From: an uncultured Hyphomicrobiaceae bacterium
GTDB taxonomy: Bacteria > Pseudomonadota > Alphaproteobacteria > Rhizobiales > Hyphomicrobiaceae
NCBI GenBank assembly: GCA_905480435.1
Contig: CAJQQK010000176.1
Coordinates: forward strand, 37,292-101,291
Direction of reading: 5' to 3'
Length of the DNA stretch: 64,000 nt
Shown: positions 1-11,046 of the stretch, piece after piece
Layout: each line of letters begins with the position of its first letter
Position numbering within the stretch: position 1 is the first letter of the stretch
The notes under the pieces: generated by a model
Databases searched by the model: none
What the model saw: the letters and a program-made list of their open reading frames with translations, nothing else
What the model was told of the DNA's origin: nothing
Made by a program: the position numbers and the translations under genes

Positions 1-988
1 CAGCATCGGCGTCACGATCGCAGGTGTCGCACAGTTGGTGATGCTGCGCTTGGCGGTGCGTCGTGCCGGGCTGACAATCAGGCTGCGTTGGCCAACTTAT
101 ACGCCCGGTATGAAGCGCCTGGTGGAGCTCGGCATTCCCGGTCTGATTGCGGGCGGCATCACACAGATCAATATCGTCATCGGCACCATCATCGCATCGT
201 TGCAGGCGGGCGCTGTGTCGTATCTCTATTACGCCGATCGCCTTTATCAGTTGCCGCTGGGTATTGTCGGGATTGCGATTGGTGTGGTGCTCCTGCCCGA
301 GCTGGCGCGGCAATTGAGAGCCGGGAATCGTGCCGCGGCGATGACGAGCCAGAACCGCTCGCTTGAATTTGCGCTGGTACTCACGATTCCGGCCTCGATT
401 GCGCTGGCGATTGCAGCCGAGCCGATCATTTCGGTGCTTTTCCAGCGGGCCGCTTTTAGCCCGTCGGACACGGTCAACACGGCCTGGGCGTTGCGCGCCT
501 TTGCGGTTGGCTTACCGGCGTTCGTGCTGATCAAGGTATTTCAGCCGGCGTTTTTTGCCAGAGAAGACACCAAAACACCGATGCGGCTGGCGTTGGTCAA
601 CATGATCGTCAACGTGACGCTGTCGTTGGCGCTGTTCTATGCATTCAAGCGCGCGGGTTGGATGCCGCATGTCGGCATAGCGATGGCAACGTCGATCGCT
701 GGTTGGCTTAACGCTTTGATGCTGTGGTCGAAGCTGATCCGGCTTGGTGATTTCGAATGGGATCGGCAGTTGATGCGCAACCTGCCAATTGTGGTGGGGG
801 CGTCGCTGGCGATGGGTGCCGTGCTTTGGTATGCGTTGCCTCAGCTGACACCGTATCTCGTCTATGGAGAGCCATTGTGGGGCCGCATTGCAGCGCTGGC
901 AGCCCTGGTGCTTGGCGGGGCTGTGGTGTTTTTCGGTATCGTGGTGGCAACTGGCGTGCTGCGGCTATCAATGCTGCGCAAAATATAG
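1..988 (+). CDS. murJ: Lipid II flippase MurJ/MviN, C-terminal part (5' end outside window)
   Basis: Polytopic membrane protein with MviN-like segments (GIPGLIAGGITQINIVIGTIIASLQAGAVSYLYYADRLYQLPLGIVGIAIGVVLLPEL); the frame appears to enter from the left edge. ORF track begins at 35. Confidence 0.9.
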   Translation, partial: SIGVTIAGVAQLVMLRLAVRRAGLTIRLRWPTYTPGMKRLVELGIPGLIAGGITQINIVIGTIIASLQAGAVSYLYYADRLYQLPLGIVGIAIGVVLLPELARQLRAGNRAAAMTSQNRSLEFALVLTIPASIALAIAAEPIISVLFQRAAFSPSDTVNTAWALRAFAVGLPAFVLIKVFQPAFFAREDTKTPMRLALVNMIVNVTLSLALFYAFKRAGWMPHVGIAMATSIAGWLNALMLWSKLIRLGDFEWDRQLMRNLPIVVGASLAMGAVLWYALPQLTPYLVYGEPLWGRIAALAALVLGGAVVFFGIVVATGVLRLSMLRKI

Positions 989-1128
989 CCGAGTGGGGCA
1001 GCAGCACGTTCATTGAACCTCGCAGATGCTAATCTACTTGCGCTGCCCGCTGGCCCACGCGATAACGCCCGGCGATTCTTCTCGAGGCGCCGCAAGCGCC
1101 TCCAAGGACCCTCAAGGACTCAAATCTC

Positions 1129-2190
1129 ATGAGCAAACTGCCCGCAATTTCGCCGCGCGTATTTTCAGGCATGCAGCCGACAGGTGCACTTCACCTCGGT
1201 AACTACCTCGGTGCGCTGGTGCAGTGGGTCAAAATGCAGGACACGCATGAGTGCATTTATTGCGTTGTCGATATGCATGCGATCACGCAGGCGCGCTCGG
1301 TCTGGGGTGGTCCTGAGGAACTGCGCAATGCCATTCGAATGAGCACGGCCGCTTATATGGCAGCGGGCGTAGATACGAAAAAGAGCATCATCTTTAACCA
1401 GAGTCAGGTCGCAGCCCATGCCGAGTTGGCCTGGGTATTCAACTGTATCGCCCGTATGGGGTGGTTGAACCGAATGACCCAGTTCAAGGAAAAGGCCGGT
1501 AAGGATCGCGAAAACGCGTCGACCGGCCTGTTCATCTATCCGAACTTGATGGCAGCCGATATTCTGACCTACCGGGCGACGCACGTGCCGGTTGGTGAAG
1601 ACCAGAAGCAGCACCTTGAGCTGGCACGCGACATTGCGCAGAAGTTCAACAATGATTTCCACGATGAAATCGTTGCAGAAGGATTTGCCGACGGTGACTT
1701 CTTTCCGTTGTGCGAGCCTGTCATTACCGGCCCGGCAACACGGGTCATGAGCCTGCGCGATGGCTCTCGCAAGATGTCCAAGTCTGAGCCATCCGAGATG
1801 TCGCGCATCAATTTGACGGACGACGCGGACGCCATTTCCAATAAGGTTCGCAAAGCCAGAACCGATCCAGATGCATTGCCTTCAGAGCCGAAAGGCCTGG
1901 AAGGGCGCCCGGAAGCTCAGAATCTGGTTGGCATTTATGCGGCATTGTCAGGCACAACGCCGGAAGCGGTCCTAAAAGATTTTGGCGGCGCCCAGTTTGG
2001 CAAGTTCAAGCCGGCTCTTGCTGATCTGGCCGTCGAGAAAATCGGACCGATTGGCGCGGAGATGAACCGGTTGCTCGGCGATCCGGCTGAAATTGACCGT
2101 ATTTTGGCTGACGGTTCGGCGCGGGCCCGCGAGATTGCGGCGCCCGTGATAGACACCGTCAAGGATATCGTTGGCCTCCTCCGGACTTAA
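1129..2190 (+). CDS. trpS: Tryptophanyl-tRNA synthetase
   Basis: [19 protein letters not shown] and KMSKS motifs; 353 aa. Confidence 0.97.
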   Translation: MSKLPAISPRVFSGMQPTGALHLGNYLGALVQWVKMQDTHECIYCVVDMHAITQARSVWGGPEELRNAIRMSTAAYMAAGVDTKKSIIFNQSQVAAHAELAWVFNCIARMGWLNRMTQFKEKAGKDRENASTGLFIYPNLMAADILTYRATHVPVGEDQKQHLELARDIAQKFNNDFHDEIVAEGFADGDFFPLCEPVITGPATRVMSLRDGSRKMSKSEPSEMSRINLTDDADAISNKVRKARTDPDALPSEPKGLEGRPEAQNLVGIYAALSGTTPEAVLKDFGGAQFGKFKPALADLAVEKIGPIGAEMNRLLGDPAEIDRILADGSARAREIAAPVIDTVKDIVGLLRT

Positions 2191-2304
2191 GTCGAAATTG
2201 ATTTAAGTTGTCGTCCGCGCACCAGTTGGTACGTGGGTTTCCCAGCTGGCGCGGGCTCCGTTTTTGTCTTTGCCTTGGCGCTCAACTCATGGCAGCGTGA
2301 TCAT

Positions 2305-2814
2305 ATGCCTACAAGCAAACAACGCCGCGCTTTCGAAGAAGGCCATCGGCGCAAATTTCTAGTTATTGTCGACGAGAGCCCGGAGGTAGACGCCGCGCTC
2401 TTTTTCGCGGCATCTCGGGCAGCCCATACGGGCGGCTCGTTAGTGCTGCTGTACGTCATCGAACCACAGGACTTTCAGCACTGGATGGGCGTTAAAGAAA
2501 TTCAGAAGGAAGAAGAAACCCAGAAAGCAAAAGCGCTGTTCCGTCTGATGAGCCGCAAGCTGGCGAACGCCGGACTTGAAGAGGTTGAGTGCGAGGACGT
2601 CATCGGCGAGGGCGCGATGGCAGACGAAATCCTTGTGGTCATCGAGGCCGACGAGGATATTTCGGTTATGGTGTTGGGCGCTGGCACGGAAGCTCAGGGC
2701 CCCGGGCCGCTTGTATCGACGCTGGCTGCTGGAAATCAGGCAGGCACATTCCCGATCCCGATCACAATCGTGCCAGGCAATATGGTACTGGAAGACATTA
2801 AAACGTTGGCTTAG
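2305..2814 (+). CDS. Universal stress protein (UspA family)
   Basis: FLVIVDESPEVDAALFFAASRAAHTGGSLVLLYVIEP; placed between trpS and nfu. Start taken at internal ATG 2305. Confidence 0.8.
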   Translation: MPTSKQRRAFEEGHRRKFLVIVDESPEVDAALFFAASRAAHTGGSLVLLYVIEPQDFQHWMGVKEIQKEEETQKAKALFRLMSRKLANAGLEEVECEDVIGEGAMADEILVVIEADEDISVMVLGAGTEAQGPGPLVSTLAAGNQAGTFPIPITIVPGNMVLEDIKTLA

Positions 2815-3019
2815 CAAAGAGTTGCAGCAAAAGATGAGACTTTGTCTCGGACGGTGGCCCTTGCAATGGCAGAAATTGGAACTATTCTAATCTAAAGTTG
2901 ACATGGTCGTGCAGGTCTGGTTTGCCATGCCTGAAACGTGACCATCGAGGTTCGTTACTCCGTATATAAGTCATCGTCGGCCACATCGGACCGTGCGTGA
3001 TGGCAAAGGAACAAAGCAC

Positions 3020-3577
3020 ATGTTCATTCAGACCGAAGCAACGCCCAATCCTTCAACGCTGAAATTCCTGCCCGGTCGGGCCGTTTTGTCTGATGGCACC
3101 GCTGATTTTCGGTCGTTGGATGAGGCAGAACGTTCACCGCTTGCACAATCATTGTTTGCGGTCGACGGCGTGGCTGGCGTTTTCCTTGGTAGCGATTTTG
3201 TTGCTGTCTCGAAGACGGACGAGCAGGAATGGCAACACATGAAGCCGGCAATCCTTGGCTCGATCATGGAACATTTCATGTCCGGTACCGAGACGGTGGC
3301 GAGCGACGGCGCCAATGATGCAGCCGGTCTCAATTATGACGCCGAAGACGAAGACACGGTGCAGACCATCAAGGAACTGCTCGACACGCGCGTTCGCCCA
3401 GCCGTTGCTCAGGATGGCGGCGACATCACGTTCCACGGCTTCCGCGAGGGAGTTGTGTTCCTGTCGATGCGTGGCGCCTGTGCCGGTTGCCCAAGCTCAA
3501 CGGCAACGCTTCAGGGCGGTATCGAGAACTTGCTGCGCCACTTCTGCCCGGATGTGCAGGAAGTTCGCGCCGTATAA
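3020..3577 (+). CDS. NifU/Nfu-type Fe-S cluster scaffold protein
   Basis: MFIQTEATPNPSTLKFLPG N-terminus plus C-terminal CAGCPSS (CxxC) NifU domain. Confidence 0.92.
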   Translation: MFIQTEATPNPSTLKFLPGRAVLSDGTADFRSLDEAERSPLAQSLFAVDGVAGVFLGSDFVAVSKTDEQEWQHMKPAILGSIMEHFMSGTETVASDGANDAAGLNYDAEDEDTVQTIKELLDTRVRPAVAQDGGDITFHGFREGVVFLSMRGACAGCPSSTATLQGGIENLLRHFCPDVQEVRAV

Positions 3578-3611
3578 TTCGGTTTTGCTCTAAAGATCCA
3601 AGGCTGTAGCT

Positions 3612-4202
3612 ATGTCATCTGTCCTCGATCAGGCTGTGTTCGAGCAGCTGTTTCTTGACGCCCGCTCGCAAAATGCGTGGCAGGACCGCGACGTGCCCGA
3701 TGAGACGCTGCGCAAACTGTTTGACACAGTTAAACTGGGACCGACCAGCGCCAACTGCTCACCAGCGCGTTATGTGTTCGTTCGCTCGGCTGAGGCGAAA
3801 GAGCGGTTAAAACCGCATTTGTCTTCAGGCAACACCGACAAAGTGATGACCGCGCCAGTTTGCGTTATCATCGGTTACGACCTTGAGTTTTACGAACATT
3901 TGCCGCGCCTCTTCCCGCACACGGATGCGAAGTCGTGGTTTACCAGCAGCGAAGAGCTGGCGAATCAGACCGCTTTCCGTAACGGCACACTGCAAGGGGC
4001 ATATCTTATCATGGCAGCTCGGGCACTCGGCCTCGACTGTGGCCCGATGTCTGGCTTCGACCTCGATGGTGTTGACAAGGAATTTTTCGCTGGCACACGC
4101 ATCAAGTCGAATTTTCTCGTCAGCCTTGGTTATGGTGATAGCTCAGCATTGTTCGATCGCTCGCCGCGATTTGATTTTGAGGACATTGCCTCGATTATTT
4201 GA
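3612..4202 (+). CDS. Nitroreductase family protein, RutE/HadB-like (malonic semialdehyde reductase type)
   Basis: [17 protein letters not shown] and [13 protein letters not shown] motifs. Confidence 0.85.
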   Translation: MSSVLDQAVFEQLFLDARSQNAWQDRDVPDETLRKLFDTVKLGPTSANCSPARYVFVRSAEAKERLKPHLSSGNTDKVMTAPVCVIIGYDLEFYEHLPRLFPHTDAKSWFTSSEELANQTAFRNGTLQGAYLIMAARALGLDCGPMSGFDLDGVDKEFFAGTRIKSNFLVSLGYGDSSALFDRSPRFDFEDIASII

Positions 4203-4256
4203 GGCACAAACAGCTGACGTCGGTGGAGCGTGTGCGGCTGACGGCAGTGCACGGGC

Positions 4257-4994
4257 ATGATGAATATTCTTGCTTTTGACACCTGTTTTGACGCCTGTTC
4301 GGTCGCGGTCCATAGCGCGGAAACAGGCGGTATCACGACTGAGCGCGAATTGATGCGTCGCGGTCATGCCGAAGTGCTGCTGCCGATGATTGAGCGCACT
4401 ATGAAGGCCGCCGGGGTGGCGTTTGACCGCCTGGATCGTATTGCTGTCACGCACGGACCAGGTACGTTTACAGGCGCACGTGTTGGCATGTCGGCAGCGC
4501 TTGGCGCGTCATTTGCGCATGCCTTACCCGTCGTGACGTATTCCAGCCTGCAATGCGTGGCCCGCGCCGCGATTGAAGCGTTGGGCGATGAAGTAACCCA
4601 TTTCGAGGGCGTTCTGGTTGCGCGCGATGCCAAGCGTGATAGCGTTTTCGTGGAAGTGACGGATATGGCGGGCGACGAACTTGATGCGCCAGCGCTGCTG
4701 AGCGTAGCCGATGCGCGGCAGGTGGCTCGATCCCGCCGCTTATTTGCGCTGGGCAGTGGTGCGCCACTGTTGGCCGGGGACGATGGCGCGCAACCCGGCG
4801 GTCTGACAACCGATTGGCCAGCCCAATCACCGCTCGGCATTGCCGAGCCCGACGCGCGGTTTTTACTTCAGGACGCAGCTTCGAGGACACCAGCGCAAGC
4901 GCTGGTGCCGCTCTATCTGCGGGCTCCCGATGCGACGCCGTCATCTCGATTGCCGCTGGCGCGCTTAGTCAATCTGCCTGCTGCCGATGCCTAA
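4257..4994 (+). CDS. tsaB: tRNA t6A biosynthesis protein TsaB
   Basis: MNILAFDTCFDACSVAV...GPGTFTGARVGMSAALGAS; precedes rimI. Confidence 0.93.
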   Translation: MMNILAFDTCFDACSVAVHSAETGGITTERELMRRGHAEVLLPMIERTMKAAGVAFDRLDRIAVTHGPGTFTGARVGMSAALGASFAHALPVVTYSSLQCVARAAIEALGDEVTHFEGVLVARDAKRDSVFVEVTDMAGDELDAPALLSVADARQVARSRRLFALGSGAPLLAGDDGAQPGGLTTDWPAQSPLGIAEPDARFLLQDAASRTPAQALVPLYLRAPDATPSSRLPLARLVNLPAADA

Positions 4995-5505
4995 GGCCCC
5001 GTATCCTGTGTTGCCCAAAGTGTCGCCTGTCCGTCGGGCTGAGCATGAAGATCTCGTGGCAGTCGCTCGATTGCACGCTGAAAACTTCGCTGAAGCTTGG
5101 TCTGAGGATTATTGGCGCCAGCAAATCTCGGATGTCGGGGACGCTGCAGAGACTTCGGCGCGGCTCTATGTCAGTTCTCTTGAAGCTGATGAACTGGCCG
5201 GGTCACTAGTTGGCATGCTACTCGCTCGGCGCGTCGTCGATGAGGCTGAGATCCTGACAATTGCCGTTGCGAACACATATAGGCAGCAGGGCGTCGCTAA
5301 GCGATTGCTCGATAAGTTGATTGTTGATCTGCGCTGCGATCTGCCTTGTCGGCTGTTTCTGGAAGTCTCCGTCGCGAATGCCGCGGCGTTGGCACTTTAT
5401 GCGAGCTACGGGTTTACAACGGTTGGCACACGAAAAGATTACTATCGTGCGGCTGGCAAAGCTCCGGTTGATGCGAAGGTGCTGGCGCTGGAACTGCGAA
5501 ACTAA
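4987..5505 (+). CDS. rimI: Ribosomal protein bS18-alanine N-acetyltransferase, RimI-like GNAT
   Basis: GNAT fold: ILTIAVANTYRQQGVAKRLLDKLI and LEVSVANAAALALYASYGF; overlaps tsaB by 8 bp. Confidence 0.9.
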   Translation: MPKAPYPVLPKVSPVRRAEHEDLVAVARLHAENFAEAWSEDYWRQQISDVGDAAETSARLYVSSLEADELAGSLVGMLLARRVVDEAEILTIAVANTYRQQGVAKRLLDKLIVDLRCDLPCRLFLEVSVANAAALALYASYGFTTVGTRKDYYRAAGKAPVDAKVLALELRN

Positions 5506-5570
5506 AGTCTCCGTATGAAATCAATTCAGAGCCGCTAAAATCACGGACCATTCCGACAGGCGAATAGTGC

Positions 5571-6434
5571 ATGGCGACCCCAGATCAAGCGTCCAATACA
5601 GCCTCCAGTCTTGGCCCCAATCATGCTGATGAGCTGAGCCTGCCCGGCATCAACTCGGTCAGTGGTCCGTTGCGTGCGGTCTCGATATTGGTGGCATTCG
5701 CGGCGCTCACGCTGCCGTTGATGCCGGTGCAGTATATTCTGTTGAGAGTTGCGCCCAAGGCGGCCCGCCGTCTGCCGTTCCGATATCACCGTGCGGTCTG
5801 CTGGCTTCTCGGCATTCGAACGCAGATTGAGGGCCAGGTTGCTGGCGATCGGCCGGTTCTGTTGATCTCCAACCACGTTTCCTGGCTCGATATCCCGGTG
5901 TTGAGTGCTGTTGCGCCGCTCTCTTTCATCGCGAAAAAAGAAGTCGGCACCTGGCCGTTCATTTCAAGTTTAGCTCGGCTGCAGCGTAGTGTTTTTGTGG
6001 ACAGAACGCGCCGGACAGCGGTTGCCAAGGTGGCATCGGAGATGAGCAAGCGTCTCGATCAGGGCGATGTTCTGACGCTGTTTGCTGAGGGAACATCAAC
6101 CGACGGCAATCGTGTGCTGCCGTTCAAGACAGCGTTGTTCGCCCCCGCGTTCTCGGAGGGCAACCCGGATCTCTGTGTGCAGACGCTATCTCTGACATAC
6201 ACGCGATTGCATGGCATTCCGCTCGGCCGCGCGGATCGCAGCATGATTGGCTGGTATGGCGACATGGGGATCGGTGAGCATGCCTGGACGTTGCTGAAGG
6301 CCGGGCCGCTGGATGTACGTATCAAGGTCGGTGAACCAGTGCCGTTGAGCGAATTCGCCCATCGCAAGGATCTTGCCGAGCACGCCGAGAAAGTCGTTCG
6401 AGGCGAGGTAACTGCCAACTTGCGCGGTCTATAG
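5571..6434 (+). CDS. 1-acyl-sn-glycerol-3-phosphate acyltransferase (PlsC-like)
   Basis: NHVSWLDIPVL (HX4D) and FAEGTSTDGNRVLPFKTALF motifs. Confidence 0.88.
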   Translation: MATPDQASNTASSLGPNHADELSLPGINSVSGPLRAVSILVAFAALTLPLMPVQYILLRVAPKAARRLPFRYHRAVCWLLGIRTQIEGQVAGDRPVLLISNHVSWLDIPVLSAVAPLSFIAKKEVGTWPFISSLARLQRSVFVDRTRRTAVAKVASEMSKRLDQGDVLTLFAEGTSTDGNRVLPFKTALFAPAFSEGNPDLCVQTLSLTYTRLHGIPLGRADRSMIGWYGDMGIGEHAWTLLKAGPLDVRIKVGEPVPLSEFAHRKDLAEHAEKVVRGEVTANLRGL

Positions 6435-6642
6435 CGGCAATGATTGCCTCTGAGCAGTCTCTTGCGGGGTGGTAAGCGCCTGTTCTCACTGCAATGTACA
6501 ATCGTGGGGACAATACAAACGTGGCGCTGATGCGAATCGTCTCGCAATGCAACAATTCAATGACAGTTCCGTAACCATGTTGTTAAACAGAAACGGAATT
6601 CTCGACCGGCGTTACAATTTCCTAAACACGGGAGCGCTTAGC

Positions 6643-8028
6643 ATGGCCATAACGCAGAAAGATCTGCCTCACCTCAGTGAGCGAGAAAAAGTCATGCCGA
6701 CCAAGAAGGTATTCGTAAAAACATACGGCTGTCAGATGAATGTCTATGACAGCGAGCGCATGATTGAAGCGCTGGCGCCCGTCGGTTTTGACGAGACCAC
6801 CTCGATTGAAGATGCCGACGTGATTGTGCTCAACACGTGCCATATCCGTGAAAAGGCCGCCGAAAAGGTCTATTCCGAGCTGGGTCGTATCCGCCAGGTT
6901 AAGTTGGCGCGCCAGGCTGAAGGCAAGCGCACAACAATCGCTGTTGCCGGCTGCGTTGCGCAGGCCGAGGGCCAGGAGATCATCGATCGGGCAAAAGTGG
7001 TTGATGTGGTTGTCGGACCACAAAGCTATCAGCAGCTGCCAAGCTTGATTTTCGAAGCCGAAACTCAAGGCCGCAAGATCGTCAAACTTGATTTTCCTGA
7101 GCGCGACAAGTTCCAGGACTTGCCAAAGCGCACCAAGCCACGGCAGGCATCCGCGTTCCTGACAGTTCAGGAGGGGTGTGACAAATTCTGTACGTTCTGC
7201 GTCGTGCCGTATACGCGCGGCATGGAATTCTCGCGATCGGTCGGAGATATCGTGCAGGAAGCAAGAAGCCTCGTCGAACAAGGCGTTCGTGAGCTGACTT
7301 TGCTCGGCCAGAACGTAAACGCCTATCACGGCGAAGGCGCTGGCGGGAACAGCCAGTCGCTGGCTCAGCTGCTAGCTGCACTCGGCGAAATCGATGATCT
7401 TCACCGGCTGCGCTATACAACCAGTCACCCCAATGACATGAGCGACGACCTGATTGAAGCGCATCGCTCTAACAGCAAGTTGATGCCCTATCTGCATTTG
7501 CCGTTCCAGGCCGGTTCTGACCGCATTCTGGCGGCGATGAATCGCAAACATACGGCGACGGCCTATCGCTCGCTGATCAGCCGGATCCGTGTGGCTAGGC
7601 CTGATTTGGCGCTGTCGACAGACATTATTGTCGGTTTCCCAGGTGAGACCGAGGCAGAATTTGCCGAAACTTTAGCAATGGTTGAGGACATCGGCTTTGC
7701 TCAGGCGTACTCGTTCAAATATAGCCCGCGGCCCGGCACGCCGGCCTCGATGCTTGAAGATCACGTGCCTGAAGCCGTTCAGACAGAGCGTCTGCACCGT
7801 CTCCAAGCGTTGCTGGAAGGCCAACAGAGCTCGTTCAACGCTTCATGCGTCGGGCAAGTCATGCCGGTGCTCTTTGAGCGGGCTGGTCGCGATACGGGCC
7901 AGCTTGTTGGTCGCTCGCCTTACCTGCAGGCGGTGCATGCGAATGCCAGCGAAACCCTGCTTGGTGGCATCCATCCAGTGGAGATTTCCATTGCAAATCG
8001 TCATTCGCTGACCGGCGTCGTGCTGTAG
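6643..8028 (+). CDS. miaB: tRNA-2-methylthio-N6-dimethylallyladenosine synthase MiaB
   Basis: [30 protein letters not shown] radical-SAM motif, C-terminal TRAM domain. ORF opens at 6469; ATG 6643 preferred. Confidence 0.95.
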   Translation: MAITQKDLPHLSEREKVMPTKKVFVKTYGCQMNVYDSERMIEALAPVGFDETTSIEDADVIVLNTCHIREKAAEKVYSELGRIRQVKLARQAEGKRTTIAVAGCVAQAEGQEIIDRAKVVDVVVGPQSYQQLPSLIFEAETQGRKIVKLDFPERDKFQDLPKRTKPRQASAFLTVQEGCDKFCTFCVVPYTRGMEFSRSVGDIVQEARSLVEQGVRELTLLGQNVNAYHGEGAGGNSQSLAQLLAALGEIDDLHRLRYTTSHPNDMSDDLIEAHRSNSKLMPYLHLPFQAGSDRILAAMNRKHTATAYRSLISRIRVARPDLALSTDIIVGFPGETEAEFAETLAMVEDIGFAQAYSFKYSPRPGTPASMLEDHVPEAVQTERLHRLQALLEGQQSSFNASCVGQVMPVLFERAGRDTGQLVGRSPYLQAVHANASETLLGGIHPVEISIANRHSLTGVVL

Positions 8029-8213
8029 AATTGCAAGGGGCAGGAATCTAGGCTCAATCCTGTGATTGAGGCCTTGAAACTGCCACCTCGGCACTCCAGG
8101 TGATTTGGTGGCTGTATTGCCGATCGTATCGGTTGTCGGCGATGCCCGCATGCGGTCTTCCGTGATTGTTGCGCAACCTATAGAATACTGATCTAGAGAG
8201 TTGGCGGCCCGCA

Positions 8214-9305
8214 TTGATGCGGGCCTCGATAATTGTGCTCTTAGGAGGAGCCGTTTTGCCCACAACGCGCAATTCTACCGGCGATGGCAACGGTCGGCCG
8301 TCAAGGGGCGGTGAGAAGAAAAGCAGCGGACGTGATAGTGCCAAAAAGCGGGTCGTTGTAACGTTTGACAACAATCAGCTGTTGCCGCGTTTGCTTGGTG
8401 AATACGACGCCCATTTGGCGCTTATTGAGCAGCGCCTCGGCATTACGGCGCACGCTCACGGCAACGCTGTCATCCTGGAAGGCTCAGAAGAGACGTGCGG
8501 CATCGCACGTACAGCTCTGGAAAGCCTGTACCAGCGCGTTGCATCCGGTGCGGAACTAACCGCTGGTGATTTCGACGGTTTGCTGCGTCATGCCAAGCAG
8601 GAAGGCCCGGCGGCCAATGGCCAGGGACAGATTGCGACCCGTAAGAAAACGGTCACGGCACGCACGCCGAACCAGAGCCTTTACATCGACGCCTTGGAAA
8701 AATTCGATCTTGTATTTGGCGTTGGCCCAGCCGGCACCGGCAAGACGTATCTGGCGGTCGCCTGTGCTGCCATGCACCTGGAACGGGGCAACATAGAGCG
8801 GATCATTCTGTCGCGACCGGCAGTGGAAGCTGGTGAGCGGTTGGGCTTCCTGCCAGGCGATATGCGCGAAAAGGTCGATCCGTATCTGCGCCCGCTGTAT
8901 GATGCGCTTTACGATGTTCTGCCACCTGAGAAGGTGGAAAAAGACATTGAAGCTGGCATCATTGAGGTTGCACCGCTTGCCTTTATGCGCGGCCGCACGC
9001 TGTCGAACGCCTTTGTGATCCTCGATGAGGCGCAAAACACGACCAGCATGCAGATGAAGATGTTCCTGACCCGCCTCGGCGAGAATGCCAAGATGGTGGT
9101 CACCGGCGACCCCTCACAGGTTGACCTGCCGCCGGGCCAGCGTTCTGGCCTGGTTGAGGCGATCGGCCTGCTTGATGGCGTCAAAGGCATCGAGGCAGTT
9201 CGTTTTCTGGCCGGAGACGTTGTGCGGCGTGACATCGTTGCCCGCATAGTCGCGGCCTATGAAAAAGCTGAGGCTAAGGGTGAAACAGGCAGTAGCTCAC
9301 GATGA
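8214..9305 (+). CDS. PhoH family ATPase
   Basis: GPAGTGKTYLAVACA Walker A; ILDEAQNTTSMQMKMFLTRLGENAKMVVTGDPSQVDLP. Confidence 0.95.
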   Translation: MMRASIIVLLGGAVLPTTRNSTGDGNGRPSRGGEKKSSGRDSAKKRVVVTFDNNQLLPRLLGEYDAHLALIEQRLGITAHAHGNAVILEGSEETCGIARTALESLYQRVASGAELTAGDFDGLLRHAKQEGPAANGQGQIATRKKTVTARTPNQSLYIDALEKFDLVFGVGPAGTGKTYLAVACAAMHLERGNIERIILSRPAVEAGERLGFLPGDMREKVDPYLRPLYDALYDVLPPEKVEKDIEAGIIEVAPLAFMRGRTLSNAFVILDEAQNTTSMQMKMFLTRLGENAKMVVTGDPSQVDLPPGQRSGLVEAIGLLDGVKGIEAVRFLAGDVVRRDIVARIVAAYEKAEAKGETGSSSR

Positions 9306-9883
9306 GCCCCTCGTTGAAGACCGCTGATGATGCCTCTGGCTCAACGATAGCTGACCTGACGACATCGGGCGCTTTGAAGCCTGGTTTGGCGCTGGAAACC
9401 GTCACCCAGGACGATGCCTGGCCGGTATCCGTACTGGAAGCTGAGTTTCACGACCGAATTGCAGCGGCGATAGGTCGGGTTCTCGAATTTGACGCGCATG
9501 AGCGCGCGGTGGTCGCATTCGCCAACGACGCGGCGGTCAAAACGCTGAACAATCAGTATCGCGGCCAGGACAAGTCAACCAACGTTCTGTCATTTCCAGC
9601 GCTCAGCCCAACTGAGACGGACGATGCTGTGCTGGATGATGAGGCCGCGTTCCTGGGTGATATCATTTTGGCCCGTGAAACGGTTGCCCGCGAGGCGGGC
9701 GAGCAGGATGTAAGTTTTGAGCATCATACGGCCCATCTGATTATTCATGGTATTCTTCATCTTCTGGGTTACGATCATGAAGACGAGCCCACAGCCGAAG
9801 AGATGGAAGCGTTAGAAATCATTATTCTCGCGGATCTTGGAATTGCAAACCCTTACACAGAGGAGCTAGACGACGCGGTCTGA
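9302..9883 (+). CDS. ybeY: rRNA maturation RNase YbeY
   Basis: HLIIHGILHLLGYDHE zinc-binding motif (HGxLHLxGYDH); overlaps phoH. Confidence 0.95.
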   Translation: MSPSLKTADDASGSTIADLTTSGALKPGLALETVTQDDAWPVSVLEAEFHDRIAAAIGRVLEFDAHERAVVAFANDAAVKTLNNQYRGQDKSTNVLSFPALSPTETDDAVLDDEAAFLGDIILARETVAREAGEQDVSFEHHTAHLIIHGILHLLGYDHEDEPTAEEMEALEIIILADLGIANPYTEELDDAV

Positions 9884-9915
9884 GCTCTTTTCAGCCGCCG
9901 TCACACGCACCGAAT

Positions 9916-11043
9916 ATGGCCACAGAATATTCTTCGTCCCCATCTAACGAGAACGGGACGGAACCAGATTCCACATCCCAGGATTCCACCGGTCAGGCAC
10001 GCGAGGCTGCAAACGGCGAGGAAAGCCGCAGTAGCAACTCGGGCCGCTGGCTCGCAGCCCTACGAACCATCGTAGGGCTGGAAAGTCCGACACTGCGCGA
10101 TACCATCGAAGATGCCTTGCGCTCTGAGGATGGTGGTGACGATGCGTTCACCAATCAGGAGCGCGAGATGCTGTTGCGTCTCCTGCGCTACAATGCGCTG
10201 CGGGTTGAGGACGTGATGGTGCCCCGCGCTGACATTCTCGCCGTTGATGAAAATGACAGCGTCGGTGTTGCGCTACAAACGTTCGTTGAGGCTGGCGTAT
10301 CCCGCATGCCGCTGTTTCATGAAACGCTCGATGATCCGCGCGGCATGATCCACGTCAAGGATGCTGTGCGTTGGCTGACGCAATCGGCATCCGCCGTCGG
10401 CGCAACAGACGATCGTCCTGTCGCAACGGAAGTTGCAGATGGAGAGAGCGAAGCAGAGGAAGTGCGCAACAAAGCATTTCCAGAGCTTGATTTTTCCCGT
10501 GTCGTGTTCGGGCAGTCGATAGCAGCGGCCAAAATCGGTCGCGCGGTTATCTTCGTACCGCCCTCAATGCCGGCGATGAACTTGCTTTTGCGGATGCAGT
10601 CCACGCGTCAGCACATGGCGCTCGTCGTCGATGAGTATGGTGGCACTGATGGCCTGGTAACCATTGAAGACCTCATCGAGCAGATTGTCGGTCAGATCGA
10701 AGACGAGCACGACGAAGACGAGGAGCTGAATATCATTCGTGATCCACGGCTCGGAATGGTGGCGGTTGCGCGAACGCCGGTCGATGAGTTGGAGCAGCAG
10801 TTGGGGCTGAACCTGGCGCTCGATGAGGATGATGACGTCGACACGATTGGCGGCTTGGTTTTTGCGCTGGCGGGCAGCGTACCGGTTCGCGGCGAGATCG
10901 TGCGGCACCCAGCAGGCGTTGAGTTTGAGGTTCTGGATGCCGATCCACGGCGTGTGAAGCGGTTGCGGATCAGCTCGACCGGAGGCCAAACGGCAGGCTC
11001 GACGCCTGACAAGACCTCGGCCGGAGGCAATGGAGCCGCCTGA
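9916..11043 (+). CDS. CBS-domain CorC/HlyC-family protein
   Basis: EDVMVPRADILAVD...MALVVDEYGGTDGLVTIEDLIEQIVGQIEDEHD. Confidence 0.92.
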   Translation: MATEYSSSPSNENGTEPDSTSQDSTGQAREAANGEESRSSNSGRWLAALRTIVGLESPTLRDTIEDALRSEDGGDDAFTNQEREMLLRLLRYNALRVEDVMVPRADILAVDENDSVGVALQTFVEAGVSRMPLFHETLDDPRGMIHVKDAVRWLTQSASAVGATDDRPVATEVADGESEAEEVRNKAFPELDFSRVVFGQSIAAAKIGRAVIFVPPSMPAMNLLLRMQSTRQHMALVVDEYGGTDGLVTIEDLIEQIVGQIEDEHDEDEELNIIRDPRLGMVAVARTPVDELEQQLGLNLALDEDDDVDTIGGLVFALAGSVPVRGEIVRHPAGVEFEVLDADPRRVKRLRISSTGGQTAGSTPDKTSAGGNGAA

Positions 11044-11046
11044 TAA

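Noticed and set aside
1084-1102. Hairpin GAGGCGC-cgcaa-GCGCCTC before trpS
   Set aside because: Short, no T tract and no Trp-codon leader peptide; not enough to call an attenuator.
6622-7329. 235 aa minus-strand ORF
   Set aside because: Antisense to miaB in a GC-rich gene; no domain and the sense strand is clearly coding.
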